DNA of 17,067 bases from the NCBI GenBank assembly GCA_001275005.1, contig JWZX01002053.1:1-17067 (forward strand). Direction: 5' to 3'. The notes beneath the pieces were generated by a model that saw only the letters and a list, made by a program, of their open reading frames with translations, made no database searches and was not told the origin of the DNA. Below are positions 8,035 through 16,047 of the stretch, piece by piece. The DNA comes from Chrysochromulina tobinii (Eukaryota; Haptophyta; Prymnesiales; Chrysochromulinaceae). Position numbers and translations under genes: made by a program. Every line of letters starts with the position of its first letter. Position 1 is the first letter of the stretch.

Positions 8035-11000
8035 TCACACAGGCCGCCGGCATCCGATCTCCTTGCCAAGGTCCTCAAGAAAGGCGCCCCACCTATCGAG
8101 CGGCACGCGCACGTCAGTACTCTCCCAGCCGACGCGGGGGATGAGGAACGTGTAGAAGCGCACGCCGACGGCGCTCGCCATGTGCCAATAGCACGTCTCG
8201 CCGCAGTCGCGCCGGCCGTCGGTGGGCGTGAGCGAGACCAGTGTCGCCCCTTCGGCGAGGAAGAGCCCATTGGCAAGTCCGCCGCTCTCCAGACCGACAA
8301 CGATCCCCGCACGTGAGAAGAGGGCGAGCTGCTCGAGCGCGGTGAGCGCGCCCAACTCGACGCGTGTGCTCTCGTGCGCCCCCACCGGCAGGCGCTGGCG
8401 CATCGTCTCCATGACGGCCGGCGCCTCCGAAAGGAACGACCTCGATTGGGAGTCGCTCGCCGTGCGCACGATGAGCACCGCCGGCGCGCAGCCTTCATCC
8501 AACGGCCGCTTCGCAGCTGGCGCCGGCGCCGGCAGCTGGCGCATCGCTGGTGCCCGAAGTGCACGGCGCACGGCGAGATAGTGCGGCTTCGAGAGCATCG
8601 TGAGGCCCGAGCCGCTCCCAAAGGGCACGAGCACCTCGGCCCCGTGGTACAGCACACACGGATCGTACGTGATCACATCCTCCGGATCGATGCCGAGGAG
8701 GTCAAGGTGCGCTCGAGCGAAGGGGGAGCCGTACACGAGGTAGCGCAGCCTAGAGCGCGCCGTTGTGGGCGTGCCCGCCGCTCGCCGGCGGGTGGCCTCG
8801 TGCAATCGCGCCATCTCGACGAAGGGCAGCGTGTCGACTAGCCAGTGGTAGAATGACGCCGAGATAAAGCGGTTGAGCGCCGCCAGCCGCCCGTAGAGGC
8901 GCACGACAGCCCTTCGAGGGCCGACAGCGGCCACGCCATCGACCTCGGTGGCGCAGCGCCCCACGCCCCCCCCGAGCTTGGCAGGGTAGTCGTACCACTC
9001 CCAGAAGGGCTCGACGCGCCGCGCGGCCGCTGGGCTCGTGAGATTCGCACGTCGCGTGATCCGCACGGCGTCAGCGACCTTGAGTGTGGCGAGGCCTCCG
9101 GGCACATGCAGCAACGGCTCGGGCGTCCCCGCGGCCTCCTTACCGGTAGTCGCTCCCTCGAGGCCGCCAGCGCCGACAGTCGCGAGCCCCGAGGCCACAA
9201 GCATCTCGGACACGCCACTCCCCGCCCAGGCATACTGCACCCCTCCCAACGGTCGCAGCCCTGCGTGGCTTGCGTCGTGGGTGATCGTGTGGGTCGCCGG
9301 CGGAGCGTCGAGGCGGATCACAAGACCATCAATCGCCACGTACGCGTGGCGCAGCAAGGCAAGGCCCGTGCGTGGGCCGTAGCTTGGTTGCCACGGGAAG
9401 GAGCGCCCCGGGTGCGCCAAGCAGCAGCAATCCGGGCACTGACTCCAGCTCAGCTCGATACGACCGTCAGCTCCGCAACTCGGATCTCCCGCCCTGAGCT
9501 CCGCCGTGGGTGGGTTGCCGCGCTTGGCGGACGGTGCGACGCGCTCAAAGGGCGTGTTCTGCCAGCCGACGCCATCGATCGTCTCGACATCGGAGAGGGA
9601 GCGCAGCGCCAGAGGCGGCGAGGCTACCATCACCTGGGTGCCGTCCTGGGCGCCATCGGGCAGGGCCCATGCATCGAGCACGACCGCCGCCTTGGCGGCC
9701 GCCGCGTCGGCAGCCCCATCCAGCCGCCGCTGCTGCTGCTGCACCAGCTGTTCGTGCGGCAGCGAGAGCGGCACCGGTGGGTGGCCGTGCAAACAGCACG
9801 TGCGCTGGCAGCGCTGCAGCACGTGAGGCTCGGCACAGCGGCCGCTGCCCGCCCACCCACGGCAGAGTGTGTCTGTCAAGTCGAGTTGATCGTTGAGCAG
9901 CGCGCCGCATGGCCCCGCGAGCAGCGCCGTGCCCGCATGCACGCACCAAAGGTTGTCATAGTCCGAGTGGCCGCGCCGGAAAAAGTCGAGTTTGAGGATC
10001 GGCCGATGGCCGTGCGGCAGTGAGCGTGCAAGGCCGCGGTGCTGCAGCCGGTAGTCGTACCTGTGGGGAGGGAGGGCGCCATGGTGAGCACTTGCATGCA
10101 GGGCTGACAGCTGCAGCCGGTAGTCGTACATGAGCGCCGTGCCGGCCTTGAGGCGCGGCCGATCGATCCGTAGCTGCGGGTGGCGTGCAAGGACTTCGTC
10201 GGTCGTGCTGCCTCCCTGGTTGACATGCACCATCTCGGCATACAAAGCCTCGTCGCGGTGTGAGCCGACAACGTACTCGACCTCACCGCCGCCACCCACC
10301 TCCACGTCTGCCAGCGGCACGTACACCACCATGCCATACGCCTCGTCCGTCTCGACGCAGTTGACGCACGTCTCGTTGCCCGCTCGGAAGGACCCATCCG
10401 CATGCCATGACTGGTTGCGCGCGGGCCGCCCTTCAAGCGACAGTGCCATCGACACGATCACCGTCGCCGACACGAGCCGCGCATCCGCTCCAAGCGCGTC
10501 ACGTACCACCGACACCCACGCAGCCTCTCGTGCGAGCCATGAAAGCACCGACGAGTCCTCGAGCTCGGGCAGCGCGCACTCGTACTTGCCGGGCTGCCGA
10601 CCTATCACGTCCGCGAAGCACACTTCTTGGAAGAAGTGGGCTTCAGCCAGACCAAAGTGCGACCAGGCAGGCGAGGCGATCGCGCGCAGTCGATCTACAA
10701 AGGTTGCCGTCGCGTTGCGCAGCGACTCCAGTAGCGCGGTCGGCAACGAGTCCTCGAGCCGTGCAAAGCCGCCCTTTTTCAAGGAAGCTACGGCCCGCTG
10801 CGTTCCAGCAGGAGCGGCGGCTGCGCTCTTGGAAACGCTCAGCGGGAGGACCTTGACTTGTGGCCGCTCCTTGGGGCCCTTGTTGGTCGCAGATGCAGCG
10901 GTCGCGCGGAAGGCCGCAGAAGCAGCATGATCATGGCTCTCGTCTGTTGTCACTGCGGATGGTTTAGTGACACGTCTGATCTCACTCTCTGATCGCGGCA

Positions 11001-11148
11001 GCGGCGGCGGCGGATTGCTGGCGGGCCACCGAGCAAATAGTGCGGCCGCAATGAGTACTGCACCCGACAAAGCTACTGTGGAGGCCACGGGCAATGAAGA
11101 TTTCGCCTCTGAGGACGTTGCTTTCGCCGATGGCTTGCGCTTGGGCAT
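8035..11148 (-). CDS. Type II membrane fusion: 2OG-Fe(II) oxygenase (PhyH-like) + ShKT + GT61 glycosyltransferase
   Basis: Best model complement(join(8035..10060,10130..11148)), 1,014 residues; the 69-nt intron is in frame and stop-free, so the genomic frame is also open. A short basic N-terminus and a hydrophobic segment at about 20-41 form a signal anchor. Residues about 120-370 are a phytanoyl-CoA-dioxygenase-like domain with WHAD (iron ligands H249, D251), distal H347 in YDYRLQHRG and a 2OG-binding Arg candidate, R359. Residues 391-432 hold six cysteines with C..WA..G.C and C..TCC, a ShKT module of the kind often attached to prolyl hydroxylases. Residues about 560-1010 match GT61 (DUF563): FYHWLVDTLPF (743-753), EQLALFSRAGIVVG (916-929), GGLANGLFL. 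A Golgi protein that hydroxylates and glycosylates a secreted glycan or glycoprotein is inferred. In related GT61 enzymes the position of GLESGG is usually HGaG, so His is replaced by Glu here. Confidence 0.85.
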   Translation of the reverse strand: MPKRKPSAKATSSEAKSSLPVASTVALSGAVLIAAALFARWPASNPPPPLPRSESEIRRVTKPSAVTTDESHDHAASAAFRATAASATNKGPKERPQVKVLPLSVSKSAAAAPAGTQRAVASLKKGGFARLEDSLPTALLESLRNATATFVDRLRAIASPAWSHFGLAEAHFFQEVCFADVIGRQPGKYECALPELEDSSVLSWLAREAAWVSVVRDALGADARLVSATVIVSMALSLEGRPARNQSWHADGSFRAGNETCVNCVETDEAYGMVVYVPLADVEVGGGGEVEYVVGSHRDEALYAEMVHVNQGGSTTDEVLARHPQLRIDRPRLKAGTALMYDYRLQLSALHASAHHGALPPHRYDYRLQHRGLARSLPHGHRPILKLDFFRRGHSDYDNLWCVHAGTALLAGPCGALLNDQLDLTDTLCRGWAGSGRCAEPHVLQRCQRTCCLHGHPPVPLSLPHEQLVQQQQRRLDGAADAAAAKAAVVLDAWALPDGAQDGTQVMVASPPLALRSLSDVETIDGVGWQNTPFERVAPSAKRGNPPTAELRAGDPSCGADGRIELSWSQCPDCCCLAHPGRSFPWQPSYGPRTGLALLRHAYVAIDGLVIRLDAPPATHTITHDASHAGLRPLGGVQYAWAGSGVSEMLVASGLATVGAGGLEGATTGKEAAGTPEPLLHVPGGLATLKVADAVRITRRANLTSPAAARRVEPFWEWYDYPAKLGGGVGRCATEVDGVAAVGPRRAVVRLYGRLAALNRFISASFYHWLVDTLPFVEMARLHEATRRRAAGTPTTARSRLRYLVYGSPFARAHLDLLGIDPEDVITYDPCVLYHGAEVLVPFGSGSGLTMLSKPHYLAVRRALRAPAMRQLPAPAPAAKRPLDEGCAPAVLIVRTASDSQSRSFLSEAPAVMETMRQRLPVGAHESTRVELGALTALEQLALFSRAGIVVGLESGGLANGLFLAEGATLVSLTPTDGRRDCGETCYWHMASAVGVRFYTFLIPRVGWESTDVRVPLDRWGAFLEDLGKEIGCRRPV
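10061..10129 (-). other. Intron of the oxygenase-GT61 gene (69 nt) starting with a 19-bp copy of the next exon
   Basis: Donor CTCAT|GTACGAC, acceptor CCCTCCCCACAG|GTACGAC with a strong pyrimidine tract. The first 19 intron bases, GTACGACTACCGGCTGCAG, are identical to the first 19 bases of the downstream exon (10042-10060). Splicing yields TALMYDYRLQHRGLA, which fits the family pattern around the distal iron-binding His. Retention would add 23 residues without a stop. Confidence 0.75.
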
Positions 11149-11313
11149 ACTTCTGCTCTAGTTGAATGGCATAGGAATCCTACGTTGCCCTCGGAAACTG
11201 CGGAAAAACTTCTCATCGGCCGTCGGTAATTCGTCACTTCGGACAAAAGTTCACGTCTCCTTTGGAAACAAGCTTGACTGACCTTTGAAACGCTGAGTGA
11301 ACTCGCACGGTTT
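11149..11313. promoter_or_regulatory. 165-bp divergent promoter region
   Basis: The minus-strand oxygenase-GT61 start (11148) and the plus-strand glycosidase-like start (11314) face away from each other across only 165 bp. Both 5' UTRs and both promoters must fit here or overlap the coding parts. No clear TATA box was found. Shared or coordinated control is inferred from distance alone. Confidence 0.55.
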
Positions 11314-14300
11314 TTGCCAATGCGGGCGCGCTGCTCCGTGCTCTTGCTCACGATTTGTTCGGCTATCATCACGCTTAGCGCACTTAGGAAGGTCGTATCA
11401 GATTCAACTTATGCGGCCGTGTTGAGAGGCAGCCAGTCCACGATGGAACCTTCACCTCCTTTACCAGATACGGTGCTCCTCGACGCTGGTCGCCTTCTAG
11501 TGCGCATCAACTCCCGATCTGGAAGCCTGGAGATAACGTCGCGTGGCAGGCTGGTGGCATCGTCGAGCCTCTCGAGCCCATATATTCGATCGGGTGGCGA
11601 GATCCGGCAACTAGTGCTCAAGGCGGCCTCAACAAGCACGGGCTGCGACGCACTCGGATGCTTCTCCACCGCCATTCTTGAGTGGAGCATGGCACCAGAG
11701 AACTCTGTGGTGACGGCGGTCCGTGCGTATGCTGCGCAAAGTGCCATCGTATTTTCGACACAGTTCCAGAGGGTGCTGCACGGTACTTCCTCAGCTCGTC
11801 CGTGTGGCTTCATCGGCGGCCCGGCAGCTGGTCTCTTCAATGACTGCGGCCTCGCATCGGCCTTCCCTCGGCTCTCATTCGGCGGCGCGTATCGGAACTG
11901 GCTGAGCTGGGCGGGCGGTGGCAACTCCCCCGAGCCCGCATTTGGCTCCTTTGATGCCATGGTTGCCCAATCAGCCTTCCTCAAGCAAGAGCCTGGGGTA
12001 GGAGGAGGGAACCGCAGCCGGATCGCACGTGGCGTGCTCACGCTCGCGTACGATGGCCGTGCACGCGCATCCAGGACAGTGCAGCAGGAGCTCGACGCAA
12101 TGAGCCTGACACCGCCTTGGGGCCAGGCTCCGTATGCTCGCTTCGGCGATGCAAAGGCATTCTGCATGGCTGAGCGGCGCTGCAAAGGCTTTTCATGGCA
12201 GGCGGGAGCGGCGCGAGGAGTGGATCCTGCTGCCGAGCCTGCGCCGCGCGAGATGGTCCGTGTGAGACACCCCGTGACCAACCGGCCCACCTTCGTAACC
12301 GACGCGCCTGCCGATGGGAAGGGGACTGTCCCACTCGCCTTCTATGAGAGCTCGGCCGCGGTCGATCTGGGTGGATTGGTGGCGGGGCCAATTGTGCTGC
12401 CGTGCGCCGATGGCTTGAACGATACTGTGGCGCTGATGCCCCTTCGCAATTTCATGAGCTCCTCTCACGAGTACGATCTCACGAGTGGCTCCCTCGATTT
12501 TGGCGTGCTAGGCTCTGTCGGGAGCATCCCTGCGGGCTACGAGGCGGAGATGCTCATGGTCATCGACGATGGATTCAACGCTGCACTGCGCAAGGCGGGA
12601 GCGCTTGTGCTTCGTAGAGCAGGCACGGCAGATGCGAAGCGAGCGCGCGCCGCAGCGGACGTGTCGCTCAATTCTCTGGGCTACGCCACACAGCAAGGCG
12701 CATGGTATTATTACAACACTGCACCGCGTGAGCGGGGTGGCCGACCTCCGAGCGCGACGCCAGCTGGGGGGTCGACCGCGGCAAGCACGCCCCTCATGTG
12801 GGGAGAACGCTACGCGAATTCTTTGTTTGGGTGCGCCGTGAACATCTCAGACGCCCCGGCCAAGCATGGCTGCAAGGATTACGGGGAGACGATCGTGGAC
12901 GTGAAGCGCCATGCAGACGAGGTGTTGCTGCCGTATAAATGGTGGCTCATGGACTCGTGGTGGTATCCAAAGGGATTGCTCAACGGGGTGAAGACTTGGG
13001 AAGCGCTTCCCAGTACGTTCCCAGGGTCCGACGGTAGGGGCGGCGACAAGGCACTAGCAGAGCTTGCACGTGCCACAGGATGGGGCATCCTTGCGCACAC
13101 ACGCTTCTTTGCTGCCGATACAAGCTACGCGCGGCAAAATGGCGGAAGGTAGGCGAATCACAAACAGGTTGGGTCGAACTCTCCCGCCGTCAACTGACCC
13201 AAATGTCATCAGTCATCAGTCATCAGTCATCAGTCATCAGTCATCAGTCATCAGTCCCGCCGTCAACTGACCCAAATGTGTGCTGTGCCCGAATGCCGGC
13301 GGCAGGTATGAGTTTGTCGTCGAGCGAGACCGCTATAGCGCCAACCCAACTGAAGGCGGCATCGCGCTGCCCTTGGACGAGCGCTTTTGGAGTGAGCTGC
13401 TGCGCAACAAGACTGGCGCGATTCGCGGGCTTGTGGGCGTCGAGATCGACTGGATGTGAGTACAGTTGATGACTGATGACTGATGACTGATGAGGCCGGC
13501 GTCTAGATCGACTGGATGTGAGGACCACTTCCACCCACCTGCCAGCCTTCCGCCGTTGCCACTCGGGATCCTATGCGCTGCGGTCTCGGAGTCGCGTGTA
13601 TGCTTTCTCTGCTCTCTCGCCCGTTCACTGCATGCATGCTACCGTGCGCAAAGCCATGCGCATCCTGCGCCCGATCCGCCCCTTATTTGGCAGGTACAAT
13701 CAGTGGGCGGCGCTCAATGCGACGCTATACAACGCGACGATCTCGCACATGTGGCTTCGGAACCTAGGCGCCGCCGCTGTGACAGCGGGGGTGTCGCTCA
13801 TCTACTGCATGGCGTGGCCACGAATGCTCCTCGCGTCCACCGAGTCCGAGGCGGTCACAACTGTACGGGCGAGCTTGGACTATTACCCGAACACACCGCA
13901 ATGGAACATCGGCTACACGTCCCTTCTGGCCGACGCACTGGGGCTACGGCCCTCCAAGGACCTGTGGTGGTCGTCCAATCGGGCCCTCGGCCGTTACGGC
14001 CGCACGTGGCGGACGTCCGCCGAGCACAACGCGCGCCTGCACGCCGCTGCTGCGACCCTTTCTACCGGTCCAGTGATGCTCGGCGACCTCATTGGGGCAG
14101 AAGATCCGTCGCTCATCATGCGCTCATGCCGTGCTGACGGAGTCCTCTTGCAACCTGATCGCGCCGCCACTCCGATCGACGCCAACATCCTGCCACGCGT
14201 CTCTCCTGGAGCCAGGGGACCAAGCGGCGTCGTCCTATCGACTCACACCACCGTCTCCCACCAGCGCTGGTTTTACATTCTGGCGGTCGGCGTCTCCAAG

Positions 14301-14875
14301 TACCAATTGCGTACCGACGAGGTCGCGCTGCCAGATTCTGCCCATGGCTACGTGGCGGTGGAGACCAAGTCTCCGCACGTGGTTCGTCCATTCGACTCTG
14401 CCAGCCCGCTGCCATTGGAGTCTTGGGGCGAGCTCGACTTTCAGCTATGGACCATCGCGCCACGATTCAGCAACGGGTAGGCGCTCCTCGGGGAGATGGC
14501 AGATTGCACCTGATTGCACCTGATTGCAACGGCTGATTACCTCCCTCATCAGGTGGGCGCTCCTCGGGGAGATGGGCAGATTGCACCTGATTGCACCTGA
14601 TTGCAACGGATGGTAACTGATTGAACCTGATTACCTCCCTCATCAGGTGGGCGCTCCTCGGGGAGGTGGGCAGCAAGTGGGTGGGCGTCTCGCGGACACG
14701 CTTCGCGTCGGTGGAGACGGCCGCAGATGGTGGACTCCTAGCGCGATGTCACGGTGCCGCTGGCGAGACGGTTCAGCTGCTGGCTGTGCCGCCTAGCGCG
14801 TCGCAGGCGCTCGTCGCCGTTTCGCACACGTTTGCGGTGAGCGGGGTTGCCAACATTCTAGTTAAACAGCTTTAG
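11314..14875 (+). CDS. Secreted or anchored TIM-barrel glycosidase-like protein (clan GH-D-like), four exons
   Basis: Reconstructed as join(11314..13148,13306..13455,13694..14476,14647..14875), 2,997 nt, 998 residues; all junctions are GT-AG and in phase. Residues 3-24 are a signal peptide or anchor. Residues 25-530 look like a beta-rich N-terminal region, with an insertion at about 267-294 carrying FCMAERRCKGFSW, reminiscent of a PAN/apple-type Cys pair. The barrel starts at LPYKWWLMDSWWYPKG (D547), continues GVKTWEALPSTFPG, GWGILAHTRFF, YARQNGGRYEFVV and VGVEIDWM (D660, split by intron 2), then LIYCMAWPRMLL and LADALGLRPSKDLWW. The pattern resembles alpha-galactosidase/raffinose-synthase-like (GH27/GH36) barrels, with D547 or D660 as catalytic candidates, but the exact family is not recognised. 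The C-terminus, WALLGEVGSKWVGVSRTRF, looks like the usual C-terminal beta domain. A role in trimming or remodelling an exported glycan is inferred, supported by the divergent GT61 neighbour. Confidence 0.8.
13149..13305 (+). other. Intron 1 of the glycosidase-like gene (157 nt) with a (GTCATCA)n array
   Basis: Donor GGAAG|GTAGGCG, acceptor GGCGGCAG|GTATGAG. Inside are about 7.4 copies of GTCATCA (13205-13256), flanked by a direct repeat whose shared part includes CCGTCAACTGACCCAAATGT. Splicing gives NGGRYEFVV. Confidence 0.85.
13205..13256 (+). repeat. (GTCATCA)7.4 heptamer array
   Basis: Perfect heptanucleotide tandem repeat inside intron 1. The exact reverse complement, TGATGAC, forms the array in intron 2. 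Confidence 0.95.
13456..13693 (+). other. Intron 2 of the glycosidase-like gene (238 nt)
   Basis: Donor TGGAT|GTGAGTAC, acceptor TATTTGGCAG|GTACAAT. It contains (TGATGAC)3.9 at 13467-13493 and then a second copy of the exon 2 end plus donor (AGATCGACTGGATGTGAG, about 13505-13522). Using that second donor would read into a TGA, so the first is chosen. Splicing gives EIDWMYNQW. Confidence 0.85.
13467..13493 (+). repeat. (TGATGAC)3.9 heptamer array, inverted relative to intron 1
   Basis: Perfect copies of TGATGAC, the reverse complement of the GTCATCA unit in intron 1, on the same transcript. Confidence 0.95.
14477..14646 (+). other. Intron 3 of the glycosidase-like gene (170 nt), made of two tandem units that begin like exon 4
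   Basis: Donor AACGG|GTAGGCG, acceptor CCCTCATCAG|GTGGGCG. Near-identical copies of a 26-27-base segment starting GTRGGCGCTCCTCGGGGAG begin at 14477, 14553 and 14647. The first two start the two intron units, and the third starts exon 4. Each unit also carries GATTGCACCTGATTGCACC and ends CTCCCTCATCAG, so there are two possible acceptors. The acceptor at 14552 leads to a TAA, so the one at 14646 is used. Confidence 0.85.
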
Positions 14876-15498
14876 ATTCCGTTCATTTCATCGAGCACCG
14901 GGGCATGAGCCGCGCAGCGCCCTGTTCGTCTCCGTCTTCATTGATACTTTGTTTATTCGATTGTTGGTACTAGCCACTGCAGCCGGCAGTAAGTCTGAAC
15001 AGTGTGGAGCCAGTGTAGCATTACTGACAGTTCCACGCAGTCGGAGTTCTTGTATGCTAGGACGACCCCCCCCCCCCACCAGAGTCTCGACAGAGGTCAG
15101 AGCCCACTAAACTAAGTTTTTAGTTCGATAGTCAACGAGTTTATCTCAAAAACGTCCGCCCCGCGAGGGCCGAGGCGAAATTTACACCTCCTTCGGCAGT
15201 ACGGAAAGTACGGTGTACCGTGTACCGTACCGACTACCGTGTACACAGATCACAGTCGTGTGCGGGCTGCGGCGAGACATGGGCGAGACACATGGCGAGA
15301 TCACGACACGCACCGCCAACCAAGCCGCCGAGCGCGCGCCGATGCTCAAACCATCCTCAACGCCGCGAGCGCGGCGCAATTCTGAGCGTGATAACGTTCA
15401 CGCAAAGCTCGAAGAAACCGTCGGCAATCCGAATTTGGAACCTGTTGCATGCACAAGAAACTTGAGACTGTGAAAAAAGTTGGAATCAAAGAAGCAGG
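14876..15498. other. 3' flank of the glycosidase-like gene, no gene seen
   Basis: Contains a C tract (about 15066-15077) and a cluster of short GTACCGTAC-type dyads (about 15196-15243). The overlapping short open frames have no protein character. The poly(A) site of the upstream gene should be here but no clear signal was seen. Confidence 0.45.
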
Positions 15499-16047
15499 AT
15501 GGCGGCGATGAGACTTGCGACTCTCCTTCAAGAGGACCCCATCGTGGACCGCTCTCCACGATTGGCGATCTCATGGACGGGGATTTCACCAACAAGAGCG
15601 AGCATTTTGCCAGCGAATTCACCAAGAGCAGCGCCGCGGCAGCTCGCGGCTGAGTACAATAATTTTGTGGCAACGCACAGCGTCGGCCCACAGGACACGG
15701 CCAACGTGACAAACGCTCGACACATGCTAGAGTACATGCGAGGCAAAGATGGCGTGCATCGTCAAATGACGCAACTTTCACTGTCGAATTCCATGGTAGA
15801 GAAAGAAGCTTTCGACAACGTCTACTCCGACCGCCACGCTCATATGGACACAGCCGGGCACCTGCACTCCTCCACGCTCGTGCCCATGTTCGACCCGCGC
15901 ACCCGCTGCACCAATCCACCAGATCTCAAGTACGGCGCGGAGCACTTCGTGAACACGGCCCTTGGCATGCGCAAGGTTTTACCTTCTCGAAGCTTCATGC
16001 TGTTGGGACACAGTGCAGGCCGCTCAGGCCGCCACATTGACTTCTGA
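15499..16047 (+). CDS. Hypothetical ORF, possibly with a frameshifted upstream part
   Basis: A 182-codon frame. The first 50 residues look unnatural, but the part from about LAAEYNNFVATH to GRSGRHIDF has balanced composition and plausible helices (NARHMLEYMRGKDGVHRQM). An overlapping +1 frame just upstream reads TIGDLMDGDFTNKSEHFASE, which also looks protein-like and runs into a stop at 15652-15654, right where the other frame becomes convincing. The true gene may use both, through an unseen splice or as a broken copy. No family is recognised. A minus-strand frame overlaps and looks worse. Confidence 0.35.
   Translation: MAAMRLATLLQEDPIVDRSPRLAISWTGISPTRASILPANSPRAAPRQLAAEYNNFVATHSVGPQDTANVTNARHMLEYMRGKDGVHRQMTQLSLSNSMVEKEAFDNVYSDRHAHMDTAGHLHSSTLVPMFDPRTRCTNPPDLKYGAEHFVNTALGMRKVLPSRSFMLLGHSAGRSGRHIDF

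Noticed and set aside
9106-10930. Plus-strand ORFs of 305 and 266 codons
   Set aside because: Antisense shadows of the oxygenase-GT61 gene in a GC-rich region; no domain character.
11409-12290. Minus-strand ORF of 293 codons
   Set aside because: Antisense to exon 1 of the glycosidase-like gene; no recognisable protein features.
13518-14480. Independent gene starting at the Met at 13518
   Set aside because: The first 59 codons are intron 2 read through. Conserved barrel sequence only begins at YNQW right after the acceptor at 13693, and it joins exon 2 in phase.
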